From assembly GCA_030824585.1 (NCBI GenBank), contig JAVBXM010000008.1:37832-101831 (forward strand): DNA of 64,000 bases. Reading direction: 5' to 3'. Below the pieces are notes generated by a model. It worked only from the letters and a program-made list of their open reading frames with translations. It did not search any database and was not told where the DNA came from. Source of the stretch: Phaeospirillum sp. GTDB taxonomy: Bacteria; Pseudomonadota; Alphaproteobacteria; Rhodospirillales; Magnetospirillaceae. The position numbers and the translations under genes are program-made. The number at the start of each line of letters is the position of its first letter. The first letter of the stretch is position 1. Positions 49,000 to 58,230 of this stretch are shown one piece after another.

Positions 49000-49437
49000 A
49001 TGGATACATTCATGCAGGCCGCCATCGACGAGGCCAGGAAGGGGTTGCAGGAGGGGGGGATCCCCATCGGTTCGGTGCTGGTGCATGACGGCAGGATCAT
49101 CGGGCGCGGGCATAACCGGCGGGTCCAGAAGGGCAGCGCCATCCTGCACGGCGAGATGGACGCCCTGGAGAATGCCGGCCGGCTCTCCGCCGGGACCTAT
49201 CGGGACTCCGTCCTGTATACGACGCTTTCGCCCTGCTCCATGTGCAGCGGCGCCATTCTTCTCTATGGCATTCCCAAGGTGGTGATCGGCGAGAACCGGA
49301 CCTTCGTGGGCGAGGAGGATCTGCTGAGGTCGAGGGGCGTGCGGCTCGAGATTCTCGACGACGCCACCTGCATCGATCTCATGCGCCGGTTCATCCGGGA
49401 CAAGCCCACCTTGTGGAATGAAGACATCGGGGTGTGA
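49000..49437 (+). CDS. Nucleoside/base deaminase, yeast-type cytosine deaminase homologue
   Basis: 145 residues from ATG 49000, preceded by GGGAGGGG; upstream in-frame starts are less good. Zinc site HGEMDALEN (H and catalytic E) and LSPCSMCSGAILLYGIPKVV (PCxxC). The segment GENRTF and the C-terminus TLWNEDIG match the fungal FCY1 cytosine deaminase pattern rather than bacterial TadA or CodA. It likely converts cytosine (or a related base) to uracil for salvage. The gene ends one base before the convergent hydrolase gene. Confidence 0.82.
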   Translation: MDTFMQAAIDEARKGLQEGGIPIGSVLVHDGRIIGRGHNRRVQKGSAILHGEMDALENAGRLSAGTYRDSVLYTTLSPCSMCSGAILLYGIPKVVIGENRTFVGEEDLLRSRGVRLEILDDATCIDLMRRFIRDKPTLWNEDIGV

Positions 49438-49438
49438 G

Positions 49439-50536
49439 TCACTGCACCGCGTCGTCGTCGATCATCACGGCGTAGCAGGGCTTCTTGCTGTGGGCGGCGC
49501 AGAACTCGGTGGCCTCCCGCACCGCTTCGTCGGTATCCCTGCGTCCGGTCCGCCAGCCGAAGGCCCCGGTCGACGACATGACGAAGGCCTTGTGCGTCGC
49601 TCCGTCCAGGTATTTGACGAAGGCGGCGCGGCCGTTGTCCGACAATCCCCGCGGATAGGCGATGGCGGCTTCGTCGCGCGGCGGCAGGGGGCGTTCGAAC
49701 TGGGTCAGCCCCTGGGCGGCGAGAAATTGCTCCACATGGCGGGTCCACAGGGGCGCGCCCTTGGTGGAGAACAGGTAATGGCCGTCGGTGCCGAAATCCG
49801 GGGCGGCGATGAATTGTGCCCGCCCGCCCGTCTCGGTGAACGCGCCGTGGAACCGTCTGGCCAGGGACGGGCCGAAGAAATGGTCGTTCTGGGTGTAGAC
49901 CCACAGCATGGGAACCCGCGAGGCGCGGCCGAAGGTGCGGAAGGCCTCCACCAGACGGGCTTCCGTGCAGACCTGATCGGGTTTGGTCGATCCCCGGCCG
50001 CCGGCGAAGCTGATGGCCGCCACCAGGCCGGGCGGCGGGTCGGCGGTCAGGGCCACGGTGGCGAAGCCGCCGGCCGACTGGCCGACGGCCAGCACCTTCG
50101 AGGCGTCCACGTAGGGCTTCTTGGCCATCTGGGCGATGGCCTGGCGGATGTCCTCGGCGCTGGTGCGGCCGGATTTTTCGTAATCCGGGCTGTCGCACCG
50201 CCCCGAGCTTTCCGCGTACTCGCCTTCCGAATTGCCGTAGCCCCGGCGCATCACCGCCACCGCCACCCATCCCCGGCGGGCGAATTCGCGGGCCTTGGAC
50301 AATTGCCCGCGCGCATGCATGCCGATGCGGTCCTCGGCCTTGCGCGGCGCTCCGTGGCTGATCACCACCAGGGGATGCCGGCGGCCGTCATCGGGCCGTA
50401 CCACCAGCGCTTCGAGCGCCACGGCCGAGCCCTGGAAGGCGGCCGAGAGGGTGACGTCCTCCTCCACCAGCCCGATGGCCCGCGCCGGAAGGGAAAAGCC
50501 CAGCAGAAGGCAGAGAATGAGGACTATCCTGCTCAT
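49439..50536 (-). CDS. Exported alpha/beta hydrolase (dienelactone-hydrolase-like)
   Basis: 365 residues from ATG 50536; the longer ORF adds spurious upstream sequence. Signal peptide IVLILCLLLGFSLPARA. The alpha/beta hydrolase core shows LVVISHGAP (oxyanion region), the nucleophile elbow GQSAGG, and later Asp/His-containing segments (YTQNDHFFGPS, DGATHKAFV). A C-terminal extension includes two cysteines (FCAAHSKKPCY) that might pair. Probably a periplasmic esterase or peptidase-like hydrolase of unknown substrate. Confidence 0.8.
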   Translation of the reverse strand: MSRIVLILCLLLGFSLPARAIGLVEEDVTLSAAFQGSAVALEALVVRPDDGRRHPLVVISHGAPRKAEDRIGMHARGQLSKAREFARRGWVAVAVMRRGYGNSEGEYAESSGRCDSPDYEKSGRTSAEDIRQAIAQMAKKPYVDASKVLAVGQSAGGFATVALTADPPPGLVAAISFAGGRGSTKPDQVCTEARLVEAFRTFGRASRVPMLWVYTQNDHFFGPSLARRFHGAFTETGGRAQFIAAPDFGTDGHYLFSTKGAPLWTRHVEQFLAAQGLTQFERPLPPRDEAAIAYPRGLSDNGRAAFVKYLDGATHKAFVMSSTGAFGWRTGRRDTDEAVREATEFCAAHSKKPCYAVMIDDDAVQ

Positions 50537-51079
50537 GGGGGGCGTTCCTTCCGGTTGGGGGTGGCGATACGGCAAATGGTCATTGGGCGACCGACAATCC
50601 ACCCTTGCCGCCCAACTTGACCTTGCTGGTGGGCTGTTCTGGCCCGCTCCAGGATGCGCAACGTCTCCCCCATTGCCCCCTGGACTCCTCCCCCCGGCAA
50701 GCCTTGACCGTGCCATGGTAGCTCGAATTCGGACAAGCAGCATAAAGAGCTGGCCTCCTTTTGCTGTCTTTTGCTGTCGACGATCAAAACGAAAGAAGGG
50801 AGGCGAATGGAAGGAAGCCATTAGCCCTACCCTTACCAAGGTGATGGGGAAGGGTTGCTTCGGAGGCTCCGAGTTTTTCATTTGCCCGCAATGAGTGTCA
50901 TCTGGGGTGCCGTTCTCTTAGATGATAAGATGAGTAAAAATTATGATGAGTGCTTTGCCGCCGCATCACTCAATCACATAGTTATTTATACTACGCATAA
51001 TAAGCTAAATGATTGCATTTATTGTATATTTAGCTATTATAACTTTTGGCGGCGCGTGCTCGCGGCAAGGGAGGTGGGG
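50537..51079. other. Intergenic, partly AT-rich region
   Basis: About 540 bp. The last ~150 bp (50930-51060) are strikingly AT-rich compared with the surroundings and probably carry the promoter of the orphan at 51080. ORFs in the track across this stretch lack protein-like features. No RNA gene or repeat was recognised. Confidence 0.4.
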
Positions 51080-52738
51080 ATGGTCATCGATCAAAAATTA
51101 ACGTCATTCGCTGTGTTCCGCTTTATCGCTGTGGTGATGATCGGAATGATCGGGACAGGCGCGCAAGCCTTTGATACCCCGCCTTCGAAGGAGGCTATCG
51201 CGGAGGCTGCAATGCCGGCGAGGCAGGCGATGCCACCCCTCGCGATGAAGCCTGAGGACACGGTCGGCGAATTTAAGACTGATAAATTAATCATCCGATA
51301 TGTGTTGGGCAAAGAGCGTGATCCCAGGTATCGCGACGATACCTATGTCGCGTGGCAATCTCATTTGCGGATCGGCGACAGCTTGGTGATGGGGACCCCA
51401 GACCGGGGGACACTTGGTAACTTCTTGCGAAAGCTCGCGGGATCGGTTGTCGGGACGGAGAAGGAAATATCCGCACTCATCGTTAAAATCGATAACGACA
51501 AGCCGTTGACGTTGTTCTCTGCAAAGGTGACCAATCCGGTGGGGGAGCAGGTCGGTGATTATTCCGATGGGAATCTGGCGGGTGGTTATCGTTTGGTGAG
51601 CGGGCAGCCGCGTCCGCTGTCAATCACAGCATCGGCAACTGTCAGAACGGAATATGACGCTAGACTTCCGGGAAATTTGATCAAGCTGACGAAGTTCGTC
51701 GGCTCTCTTGCCGCGATACCGACGGGAGCGGCCTCATTCATCTTTAATAGCGTTGTGGATATCGATATCCATAGCGCCAATGCTGCTGTAAGCGAAATGT
51801 TGAATGAAGGGGGGAAGATCGGTGATCGTACTCTTGTACTCACAGACGAGCAGGCTCGTCGTGTAAAACTTATTCAGATTGTGCTTTTTGATAAATCTCT
51901 TATCAACGGCAATGCTAAATATATAGGCTCAATAGATATTAATCCTGTGTTTGCAAATAGCCTAATAACGCAGGAACGAAATTATAGTGCTTTGAATAGG
52001 GATCTGATTTATAGAAAAATCCATGATGACCCTAAGGTGGTATATGCTGATTTTATTTCGGAACAGACTCGGGCGAGTATGCTCGATCCGCTTGAGGCAA
52101 TGCTTGGAATTGTTTGTGCCGATACAAGGAAAACATTCACGGGCTATGAGTTTAGCCCGAATGATGTTGCCGCTTTGATGTGGGCATCCCTCCGGAGCAG
52201 CAGGAGCTTTAGCGCGGTATCTGCGAGGGGTAATTATGGTACTTGCCCGGATGGCGATGATATCAAGCGATTTGCCCAGTTGGAGTTAAGTTGGCCTCCT
52301 TTGCCGGACGACCCGACAGGATTCAAGGCTCAGGTAAACACAACTCTGACGATTTTGGCGGGTAGAATTAAGAGTGGCTTTCCTATGGAAAGATTTTTTT
52401 CTGCAAATGTAAATTTCTTCCAGAGCGAAAATGTGACTCTAAGCAAAGACGATAGCATTCCGGTAGGAACGCAGACGAAGCTGGAACCGGTACGGATCAG
52501 TGCGATTTTGACCAAGATTAAGGCGCCAGATAGATCTGTCGGGTTTGGCAATTGGTCGTTTTCAGTAAATTCGGCTCAAGCCTATCTGATGACAGACCAA
52601 AAGTGCTACGCCGTCAGTCTCACATTTGATCCGGAGGGTTTTTCAGTTCCTGAGGGGACAGTGAGGAAGATCAATGAAATATTGATCGTTCCGACCGATA
52701 TGCGGCCCTGCGAGAGACTCAATCAAAACGTGGCGTGA
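51080..52738 (+). CDS. AT-rich exported orphan protein
   Basis: 552 residues from ATG 51080 (GGGAGGTGGGG upstream; the track start 50855 is not supported). The N-terminus is a signal peptide (FRFIAVVMIGMIGTGAQA-F). The mature protein has no motif I recognise; it is rich in beta-strand-like sequence. Codon use (many ATA, AAT, TTT, AGA codons) is clearly different from the GC-rich neighbours, pointing to horizontal acquisition. It is isolated, followed by a hairpin and then tRNA-Thr. No function can be suggested. Confidence 0.7.
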   Translation: MVIDQKLTSFAVFRFIAVVMIGMIGTGAQAFDTPPSKEAIAEAAMPARQAMPPLAMKPEDTVGEFKTDKLIIRYVLGKERDPRYRDDTYVAWQSHLRIGDSLVMGTPDRGTLGNFLRKLAGSVVGTEKEISALIVKIDNDKPLTLFSAKVTNPVGEQVGDYSDGNLAGGYRLVSGQPRPLSITASATVRTEYDARLPGNLIKLTKFVGSLAAIPTGAASFIFNSVVDIDIHSANAAVSEMLNEGGKIGDRTLVLTDEQARRVKLIQIVLFDKSLINGNAKYIGSIDINPVFANSLITQERNYSALNRDLIYRKIHDDPKVVYADFISEQTRASMLDPLEAMLGIVCADTRKTFTGYEFSPNDVAALMWASLRSSRSFSAVSARGNYGTCPDGDDIKRFAQLELSWPPLPDDPTGFKAQVNTTLTILAGRIKSGFPMERFFSANVNFFQSENVTLSKDDSIPVGTQTKLEPVRISAILTKIKAPDRSVGFGNWSFSVNSAQAYLMTDQKCYAVSLTFDPEGFSVPEGTVRKINEILIVPTDMRPCERLNQNVA

Positions 52739-52750
52739 ATGACGGCCTTG

Positions 52751-52779
52751 GGAGTGGCCGCCGCTTGGCGGCCAACTCC
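52751..52779. terminator. GC-rich hairpin after the orphan gene
   Basis: GGAGTGGCCGCC-GCTT-GGCGGCCAACTCC forms a 12-bp stem with one bulged A, 12 bp after the stop at 52738. It lacks a T-run, so it may be a weak or Rho-assisted terminator. Confidence 0.45.
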
Positions 52780-52918
52780 GTCCAGCCGGCTTTCACCGAT
52801 GAACCGGGAGGTCACTCAGTACTCCGGGCAAGGCAAGATAGCCGCTGGCCGGCGGCGAGCAGCCTCTTGAACCAGGGGGAATATCCCCGGCGGCCCATTC
52901 CAGAGTACCAGAAAGGAC

Positions 52919-52946
52919 AAAACCCCTTGGTTTCCCAAGGGGTTTT
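52919..52946. terminator. Intrinsic terminator of tRNA-Thr
   Basis: AAAACCCCTTGG-TTTC-CCAAGGGGTTTT is a perfect 12-bp symmetrical hairpin. On the minus strand it follows the tRNA 3' end directly and ends in TTTT; it could work in both directions. Confidence 0.85.
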
Positions 52947-52948
52947 GA

Positions 52949-53024
52949 TGGTGCTGCCGAAAGGAATCGAACCTTCGACCTTACCCTTACCAAGGGTATG
53001 CTCTACCGACTGAGCTACGGCAGC
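52949..53024 (-). tRNA. tRNA-Thr (GGT)
   Basis: Minus strand, 76 nt including encoded CCA. Acceptor GCTGCCG pairs with CGGCAGC, the D arm is AGCTC...GAGC, the anticodon arm ACCCT-TGGTAAG-type has anticodon GGT, and the T arm contains GGTTCGATTCC. Immediately followed by a strong terminator. Confidence 0.95.
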
Positions 53025-53147
53025 AATTTCAGGGAGTGGCGGGCCACCCCGTGAAGAGGGGCGCTTTATGCCACACTCGATATGCCGACGCAAGCGTCTT
53101 TCCGGGCCTCTTGACGAGCTTTTCCCAAGGGGCCAAAACTGGCGCCC

Positions 53148-53345
53148 ATGAGCCAGGATGATCAGCCCGTTCTGTCCGACAGGGGACGCACCGAAGCCGC
53201 CGCCCGCCAGCGCCGTCAGGCCGAGGCGTTGCGCGCCAATCTGGCCCGGCGCAAGGCCCAGGGGCGCGCCCGCGCCGAGGGTGAGGCCGGGAGCGAGGGC
53301 GGGGGCGAGCCTTGCCCGCCCTCCGACCCTGGAGTACAAGACTGA
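53148..53345 (+). CDS. Small charged protein upstream of dcd
   Basis: 65 residues, beginning MSQDDQPVLSDRGRTEAAAR, with a highly charged Arg/Ala/Glu helix followed by a Gly/Glu-rich tail. Small proteins of this type (LSxRxxxEAAARxxRxAxALRxNLxRRKxQ) are widespread in Alphaproteobacteria and of unknown function. It ends 23 bp before dcd and is probably cotranscribed. Confidence 0.65.
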   Translation: MSQDDQPVLSDRGRTEAAARQRRQAEALRANLARRKAQGRARAEGEAGSEGGGEPCPPSDPGVQD

Positions 53346-53368
53346 GGAGAGTTTAAGGGGAGCGCCTC

Positions 53369-53923
53369 ATGTCCGTCATGCCCGATACCTGGATTCGCGA
53401 GATGGCCAAGACGAAGGGCATGATCGAGCCCTTCACCGAGAAGCTGCAGCGCGAAGGCGTCATCTCCTACGGCCTGTCCTCCTATGGCTACGACGCCCGC
53501 GTCAGCCGCGAGTTCAAGATCTTCACCAACGTGGACTCGGCGGTGGTCGATCCCAAGGCCTTCGCGCCCAACAGCCTGGTGGACCGCGAGACCGACGTCT
53601 GCGTCATCCCCCCCAACAGTTTCGCCCTGGCCCGCACGGTGGAGTATTTCCGCATTCCCCGCGACGTTCTGGTGATCTGCCTGGGCAAGTCCACCTATGC
53701 CCGTTGCGGCATCATCGTCAACGTGACCCCGCTGGAGCCCGAGTGGGAAGGCCACGTCACCTTGGAATTCTCCAACACCACGCCGTTGCCCGCCAAGATC
53801 TACGCCAACGAGGGGGCCTGCCAGTTCATCTTCCTGAAGGGCGATTCAGTGTGCGAGACCTCGTACGGCGACCGCTCGGGCAAGTATCAGGGGCAGCAGG
53901 GTGTCACCCTGCCCCGGCTCTAG
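53369..53923 (+). CDS. dcd: dCTP deaminase
   Basis: 184 residues, the usual length. Family motifs: [47 protein letters not shown] and the C-terminal [10 protein letters not shown]. It forms the homotrimeric enzyme that deaminates dCTP to dUTP, feeding dTMP synthesis. The catalytic Glu lies in GHVTLE. AAGGGG-type ribosome site before ATG 53369. The last 23 bp overlap the start of the next gene. Confidence 0.95.
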   Translation: MSVMPDTWIREMAKTKGMIEPFTEKLQREGVISYGLSSYGYDARVSREFKIFTNVDSAVVDPKAFAPNSLVDRETDVCVIPPNSFALARTVEYFRIPRDVLVICLGKSTYARCGIIVNVTPLEPEWEGHVTLEFSNTTPLPAKIYANEGACQFIFLKGDSVCETSYGDRSGKYQGQQGVTLPRL

Positions 53924-55454
53924 GCCCTCGGAGGCCGAGGCCTTCCTGGCCGACCCGCGCAGCCATGGCGGCGCGGCGGTGGAGCGCATCGATACCCACA
54001 TCTCGGCCCTGTTCCTGGCCGGCGACCGGGTCTTCAAGCTGAAGAAGCCCATCCGCCTGCCGTTCCTCGACTTTTCCACCCTGGCGGCGCGCAAGGCCGC
54101 CTGCGAGGCCGAGCTGGAGATCAACCGCCGCGCCACGCCCGACCTCTATCTCGGAGTGCGGGCGCTCACCCGCGCGCCCACCGGCGGGCTGGAACTGGAC
54201 GGCAAGGGCGAGGCGGTGGACTGGGTGGTGGAGATGCGCCGCTTCGACCAGGACACCCTGTTCGACCGGTTGGCCCGGCGAGGCGAGCTTGACCGCGAGC
54301 GCTGCAACGCCCTGACCGAGGCCATCGCCGCCTTTCACCGCGTCGCACCGGTGCGCGGCGACCGGGGCGGGCGGGCCGGACTGGACTGGACCATCGCCAC
54401 CAACCGCCTGTCCATGCTGGCCCATGTTCAAGAACAAGGTGGCGTTCCCGCCATCCTGCCGGTGGACGGGGTGGAGGACCTGGCCCGGCTTTCCTTCGCC
54501 GCCCTGGAACGCTACTCCCTGCGGCTGGAGGCGCGGCGCGCGGCGGGGCTGGTGCGCCAGTGCCACGGCGACCTGCACCTGGGGAACATCTGCCTGTGGC
54601 AGGGACGGCCGGCCCTGTTCGACGCCATCGAGTTCTCCGAGGACATCGCCTGCATCGACGTGATCTACGATCTGGCCTTCCTGCTGATGGACCTGGACCA
54701 TCGCGGGGCGCGGCGGCAGGCCAACTGGGTGATGAACCACTACCTGGACCTCACCGCCGATTTCGCCGGCATGGCGCCCATGCCGCTCTACCTGTCGTGT
54801 CGCGCGGGAGTGCGCGCCCATGTGTGCGCCACCATGGCCGCCGGAGCCCAGGGCGCGGAGCGGGACAGGCTGGCGGCCGATGCCCGCTCGTATCTGGCCG
54901 CCGCGCGGACCTACCTGGAGCCGGCGGCTCCCTGCCTGCTGGCGGTGGGAGGTCTCTCGGGCAGCGGCAAGTCGCGCATGGGCCGCGAACTGGCCCCCTT
55001 CCTGGCGGTGCCCGGCGCGGCGGTGGTGCGCAGCGATTCGCTCCGCAAGCACCTGATGGGCGTGCCCATTGGTGAAAAGCTCGGCCCGGCCGGCTATGAG
55101 CCGGAGGTCACCGAGCGCACCTACCAGCGCCTCTACGACACTTGCGCCGCCCTGCTGGCCGATGGCCGCGCGGCGGTGGCCGACGCGGTGTTCGCCAAGC
55201 CGGAACAGCGCGAGGCCATCGAGCGGGTGGCCAAGGCGGCGGGAGTGCGCTTCGACGGCCTGTGGCTGGAGGCGCCGGCCGAACTGTCGAAGGTCCGCAT
55301 CGCCGAGCGCAAGGCCAACGTCTCGGACGCCACGCCCCAGGTGCTGGAGCGGCAATTGTCCTATGACTTGGGCGCCATCGCCTGGACGCGCATCGATTCC
55401 TCGCCGCCCAAGGACGTGACCCTGGCCGCCGGCAGGGCCGCGTTGGGCGTATAG
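53901..55454 (+). CDS. Aminoglycoside-phosphotransferase-like/AAA ATP-binding fusion
   Basis: 517 residues from GTG 53901, inside the end of dcd. Residues 1-330 are a protein-kinase/APH-like domain: [15 protein letters not shown] (Lys), catalytic [11 protein letters not shown] and [21 protein letters not shown]. Residues 350-517 are a P-loop kinase domain ([17 protein letters not shown]) with a Walker B-like segment. This two-domain family is conserved in proteobacteria and annotated as a bifunctional APH/ATP-binding protein; the natural substrate is unknown and antibiotic resistance should not be assumed. Confidence 0.85.
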   Translation: MSPCPGSRPSEAEAFLADPRSHGGAAVERIDTHISALFLAGDRVFKLKKPIRLPFLDFSTLAARKAACEAELEINRRATPDLYLGVRALTRAPTGGLELDGKGEAVDWVVEMRRFDQDTLFDRLARRGELDRERCNALTEAIAAFHRVAPVRGDRGGRAGLDWTIATNRLSMLAHVQEQGGVPAILPVDGVEDLARLSFAALERYSLRLEARRAAGLVRQCHGDLHLGNICLWQGRPALFDAIEFSEDIACIDVIYDLAFLLMDLDHRGARRQANWVMNHYLDLTADFAGMAPMPLYLSCRAGVRAHVCATMAAGAQGAERDRLAADARSYLAAARTYLEPAAPCLLAVGGLSGSGKSRMGRELAPFLAVPGAAVVRSDSLRKHLMGVPIGEKLGPAGYEPEVTERTYQRLYDTCAALLADGRAAVADAVFAKPEQREAIERVAKAAGVRFDGLWLEAPAELSKVRIAERKANVSDATPQVLERQLSYDLGAIAWTRIDSSPPKDVTLAAGRAALGV

Positions 55455-55532
55455 TTCCCCTCGGTTCGGGCGGATGTTCAACCCACCGGATCGGGCGCAT
55501 AATGCCTGAATGTCGTGACAAGGAGAGCCGTC

Positions 55533-56399
55533 ATGTCCGCCTTCAAATCCATTCTCGTTCCGGTCGAGGACGAGCTGTCCGCCGCCATTCCGCTGGACAC
55601 GGCGTTGCGTCTGGCCGGGCGTTTCTCCGGCCATGTCACCGGACTGCATGTGCGCAGCGATCCCACCAACGCGGTGCCGCTGGTGGGCGAGGGAATGTCG
55701 GGGGCCATGGTCGAGGAGATGATTGGCATCGCCGAGACCCAGTCCGCCCAGCGCGCCAAGCTGGCGCGGACCGCCTTCGACGCCGCCCTGGCCCGCAACG
55801 GCGCGCCGCTGGCCGACAAGCCGCCGGTCGACGGCCTGTCCGCCGAGTGGGTCGAGGTGGTCGGGCGCGAGGAGGACGTGGTCACCTGGCGCGGCCGGGT
55901 CTCCGATCTTGTGGTGTTCGGCCATCCCGGCGGCGAGGCCGAGGTGGCGGCCAAGATTACCCTGAACACCGCGCTGATGGCGTGCGGCCGCCCGCTGCTG
56001 CTGTGCCCGGCCGACCCGGCGCCGCTGCCCGGCAACAACGTCTGCATCGCCTGGAACGGCAGCGCCGAGGCCGCCCGCGCCGTCGCCTTCGCCATGCCCT
56101 TCCTGAAGGGGGCGTCGTCGGTGACCATCCTGACCGTGGCCGAGCATGCCGGGGGGCCCGCTCCCGCCGGGGAGCTGGAAGGCTATCTGGCCTGGAACGG
56201 CATTTCGGCCGTCACCACGGTCATCCACGCCCCCAGCTCCCATGCCGGCGAGGAATTGCTGCGCCAGGTCCGCCAGATCGGCGCCGATCTGCTGGTCATG
56301 GGGGCCTATACCCATTCGCGCCTGCGTCAGCTGATCCTGGGCGGCGTCACCCGCCATGTCATCTCCCAAGCGCCGCTGCACGTGCTGATGTGCCATTGA
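55533..56399 (+). CDS. Universal stress protein (tandem UspA)
   Basis: 288 residues from ATG 55533 (AAGGAGAG upstream). Two Usp domains: the first begins FKSILVPVEDE, the second ends MGAYTHSRLRQLILGGVTRHVI, which holds the G-2x-G-9x-G(S/T)-like ATP-binding pattern. Tandem Usp proteins respond to stress, often bind ATP and act in the cytoplasm. The stop is shared with the Nudix gene start (TGATG). Confidence 0.88.
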   Translation: MSAFKSILVPVEDELSAAIPLDTALRLAGRFSGHVTGLHVRSDPTNAVPLVGEGMSGAMVEEMIGIAETQSAQRAKLARTAFDAALARNGAPLADKPPVDGLSAEWVEVVGREEDVVTWRGRVSDLVVFGHPGGEAEVAAKITLNTALMACGRPLLLCPADPAPLPGNNVCIAWNGSAEAARAVAFAMPFLKGASSVTILTVAEHAGGPAPAGELEGYLAWNGISAVTTVIHAPSSHAGEELLRQVRQIGADLLVMGAYTHSRLRQLILGGVTRHVISQAPLHVLMCH

Positions 56400-57106
56400 T
56401 GGGATTGGAAGGATCGCGGCGGCGGGCCGATTACCGCCGCTACCGTGAACTGGTGGAGAGCCGGCCGGAGCTGTTCGAGCGGCCGGGGGACGGTATCGCC
56501 ATCCTGCTGGACGAGGCGGATATCGCTGCCGCCTCGCGGGCCGTGGCGCGGCGCAACCGGGGCAAGGGCCTGCCGGCCGCCGCCTCCTCGGTCGGCGTGC
56601 TGGCCGAGGATGCCTATATCCTGGTGCTGCGCGACGCGGTGCGCTTTCCCGACGGCTCGCTGGGGACCCATAACCGGGCGGTCTATGCCAACGGCTCCAG
56701 GGGCGTCGGAGTGTTGCCGATGTTCGAGGGACGGATCGTCCTGCTGCGGGTCTTCCGCCACGCCGTCGGCCGCTTCCTGCTGGAAATTCCCCGCGGATCG
56801 GTCGAAGCGGGGGATGGATTGGAGGAAACCGTGCTGCGTGAGATTGCCGAGGAGGCCGGTGGCGAGGTCACCGGCGTTACCCATCTGGGCCGGGCGTTCT
56901 GCGACACCTCGCTGTCCAATGCCGGTCTCGACTACTTTCTGGCGGAATTGTCGGGGGTGGGCGAGCCGCAATTGTCCGAGGGTATTTTCGACGTGGTCCA
57001 GGTGACGCCGGCCCGCCTCGCCGAGATGGTGGCCGAGGGAAGTCTCGAAGACTGCCACGCCATCAACGCCTTTTGCATGGCCCGGCTGAAAGGGCTTCTA
57101 CCATGA
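56399..57106 (+). CDS. Nudix hydrolase
   Basis: 235 residues from ATG 56399. Nudix box GSVEAGDGLEETVLREIAEEAG: the catalytic REIAEEAG half is intact, but the first conserved Glu (after G-x5) is Asp. The ADP-ribose pyrophosphatase-like branch fits (LLRVFRHAVGRFLLEIPRG). An N-terminal extension of about 80 residues is unassigned. It overlaps both the Usp gene before it and the phosphatase after it, so the three form a translationally coupled set. Confidence 0.85.
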   Translation: MGLEGSRRRADYRRYRELVESRPELFERPGDGIAILLDEADIAAASRAVARRNRGKGLPAAASSVGVLAEDAYILVLRDAVRFPDGSLGTHNRAVYANGSRGVGVLPMFEGRIVLLRVFRHAVGRFLLEIPRGSVEAGDGLEETVLREIAEEAGGEVTGVTHLGRAFCDTSLSNAGLDYFLAELSGVGEPQLSEGIFDVVQVTPARLAEMVAEGSLEDCHAINAFCMARLKGLLP

Positions 57107-57690
57107 CCATTTTTCTCGTCCGCCACGGCCAGTCCGAGGGCAATCGCGATCTGGTGTTCTCGGGCGTCAGCGACCATCCGCTGACCGAACTGGGGCGGAC
57201 CCAGGCGCGGGAGGCTGGCCGCACCCTGTACGGGCTGCGCTTCGCCCATGTGCTGACCTCGCGGCTGTCGCGGACCATAGAGACCTGCGACCTGCTGCTG
57301 GAGGCCGCCCAGGCGCGGGTCGGCCGCCGACGGGAGCTGGACCGGTTGAGCGAGCGGAATTTCGGTATTTTCGAGGGCGTCGCCGATGACGAGGCCACCC
57401 TGGCGGCCGATCCGGTCCGCCGGCGGGTTGCCTTCGACGTGGCGTTCCGGCCCGAGGGCGGCGAATCTATGGTGGACTGTCTGGAACGGGCCGTGACCTG
57501 CTTCGAGGCGGATGTTCTGCCTCTGGCGGCGGATGGCCATGTGCTGGTGGTGTCCCACGGCAACGTGGTGCGCTCGCTGGCGCTGCATCACCTGGGCTGG
57601 CCGGTGGAGATGCTGCCCGAGATGCCGTCGCGCAACTGCCTGATCACCCGCATCGAGCCGGCGGGCTGGCGGGTCAGATCCGCTCGCTGA
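57103..57690 (+). CDS. Histidine phosphatase (phosphoglycerate mutase-like)
   Basis: 195 residues from ATG 57103, which overlaps the Nudix stop. The catalytic RHG motif is in FLVRHGQSEGNRD, with a second His in VLVVSHGNVVRS and SRLSRTIETCDLL for phosphate binding. Like gpm-type 2,3-bisphosphoglycerate-dependent mutases by length and the SGVSDHPLTELG segment, but could be a generic phosphatase. The 3' end overlaps that of coq7 (convergent) by 17 bp. Confidence 0.87.
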   Translation: MTIFLVRHGQSEGNRDLVFSGVSDHPLTELGRTQAREAGRTLYGLRFAHVLTSRLSRTIETCDLLLEAAQARVGRRRELDRLSERNFGIFEGVADDEATLAADPVRRRVAFDVAFRPEGGESMVDCLERAVTCFEADVLPLAADGHVLVVSHGNVVRSLALHHLGWPVEMLPEMPSRNCLITRIEPAGWRVRSAR

Positions 57691-58228
57691 GCCAGATGGC
57701 CAGACGGCAGCCGCCCTTGATGGCCGCCGACAGCAGGGGATAGGCCGGAGCCTGTTCGGCGCCGTGTTCCAGGCCGATGTCGCGGTGCTCGATCTCGTCG
57801 TCGCGGAATTTGAGGATGGTGTGCTTCAGCGCCGCCTCGTCCTCGCCCAACTGCTCCGCCTGGCGGGCGTAGTGCTCGTCGATGGTTTCCTCCACCGCCA
57901 CGGTGCAGGCCATGGCCGCCTTTTCGCCCAGCAGGGCGGTCCCCGCCCCCAGGGCGAAACCGGCCAGATGCCACAGCGGCGACAGGGCGGTCGGCCGGGT
58001 GCGACGCTCGGCGATCAGGCGGTTGAAGGTGTCCAGGTGCTCCTGCTCCTGCTCGGCCATGCGCTTGAGCAGCGGAGCCGCCTTGGCCCCCTTGCGGCCC
58101 AGGATGGCCCGCTGTCCCTCGTAGATGCGGACGGCGCCCAGTTCGCCCGCCTGGTTGACCCGCAGGAAGCGGTCGATCAGGCCGGCATGGTCCAGGTCAC
58201 CGGGAATGCGTTTCTCAGCGGTCTTCAT
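57674..58228 (-). CDS. coq7: Demethoxyubiquinone hydroxylase (Coq7 type)
   Basis: 184 residues from ATG 58228 (GGAGGCC upstream). Diiron ligands in the expected order: RVNQAGELGAVRIYEG, AEQEQEHLDTF, VEETIDEHY and FRDDEIEHRDIG. Coq7 hydroxylates demethoxyubiquinone in ubiquinone synthesis and needs O2. It starts just after the dsbB stop, suggesting cotranscription. Confidence 0.93.
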   Translation of the reverse strand: MKTAEKRIPGDLDHAGLIDRFLRVNQAGELGAVRIYEGQRAILGRKGAKAAPLLKRMAEQEQEHLDTFNRLIAERRTRPTALSPLWHLAGFALGAGTALLGEKAAMACTVAVEETIDEHYARQAEQLGEDEAALKHTILKFRDDEIEHRDIGLEHGAEQAPAYPLLSAAIKGGCRLAIWLSERI

Positions 58229-58230
58229 GG

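Noticed and set aside
52735-53013. 92-aa plus-strand ORF
   Set aside because: Passes through the tRNA-Thr terminator and tRNA; the apparent coding is chance.
53901-55454. Antibiotic-resistance gene reading of the APH-like domain
   Set aside because: The APH-ATPase fusion family is widespread in housekeeping contexts; there is no mobile-element or resistance context.
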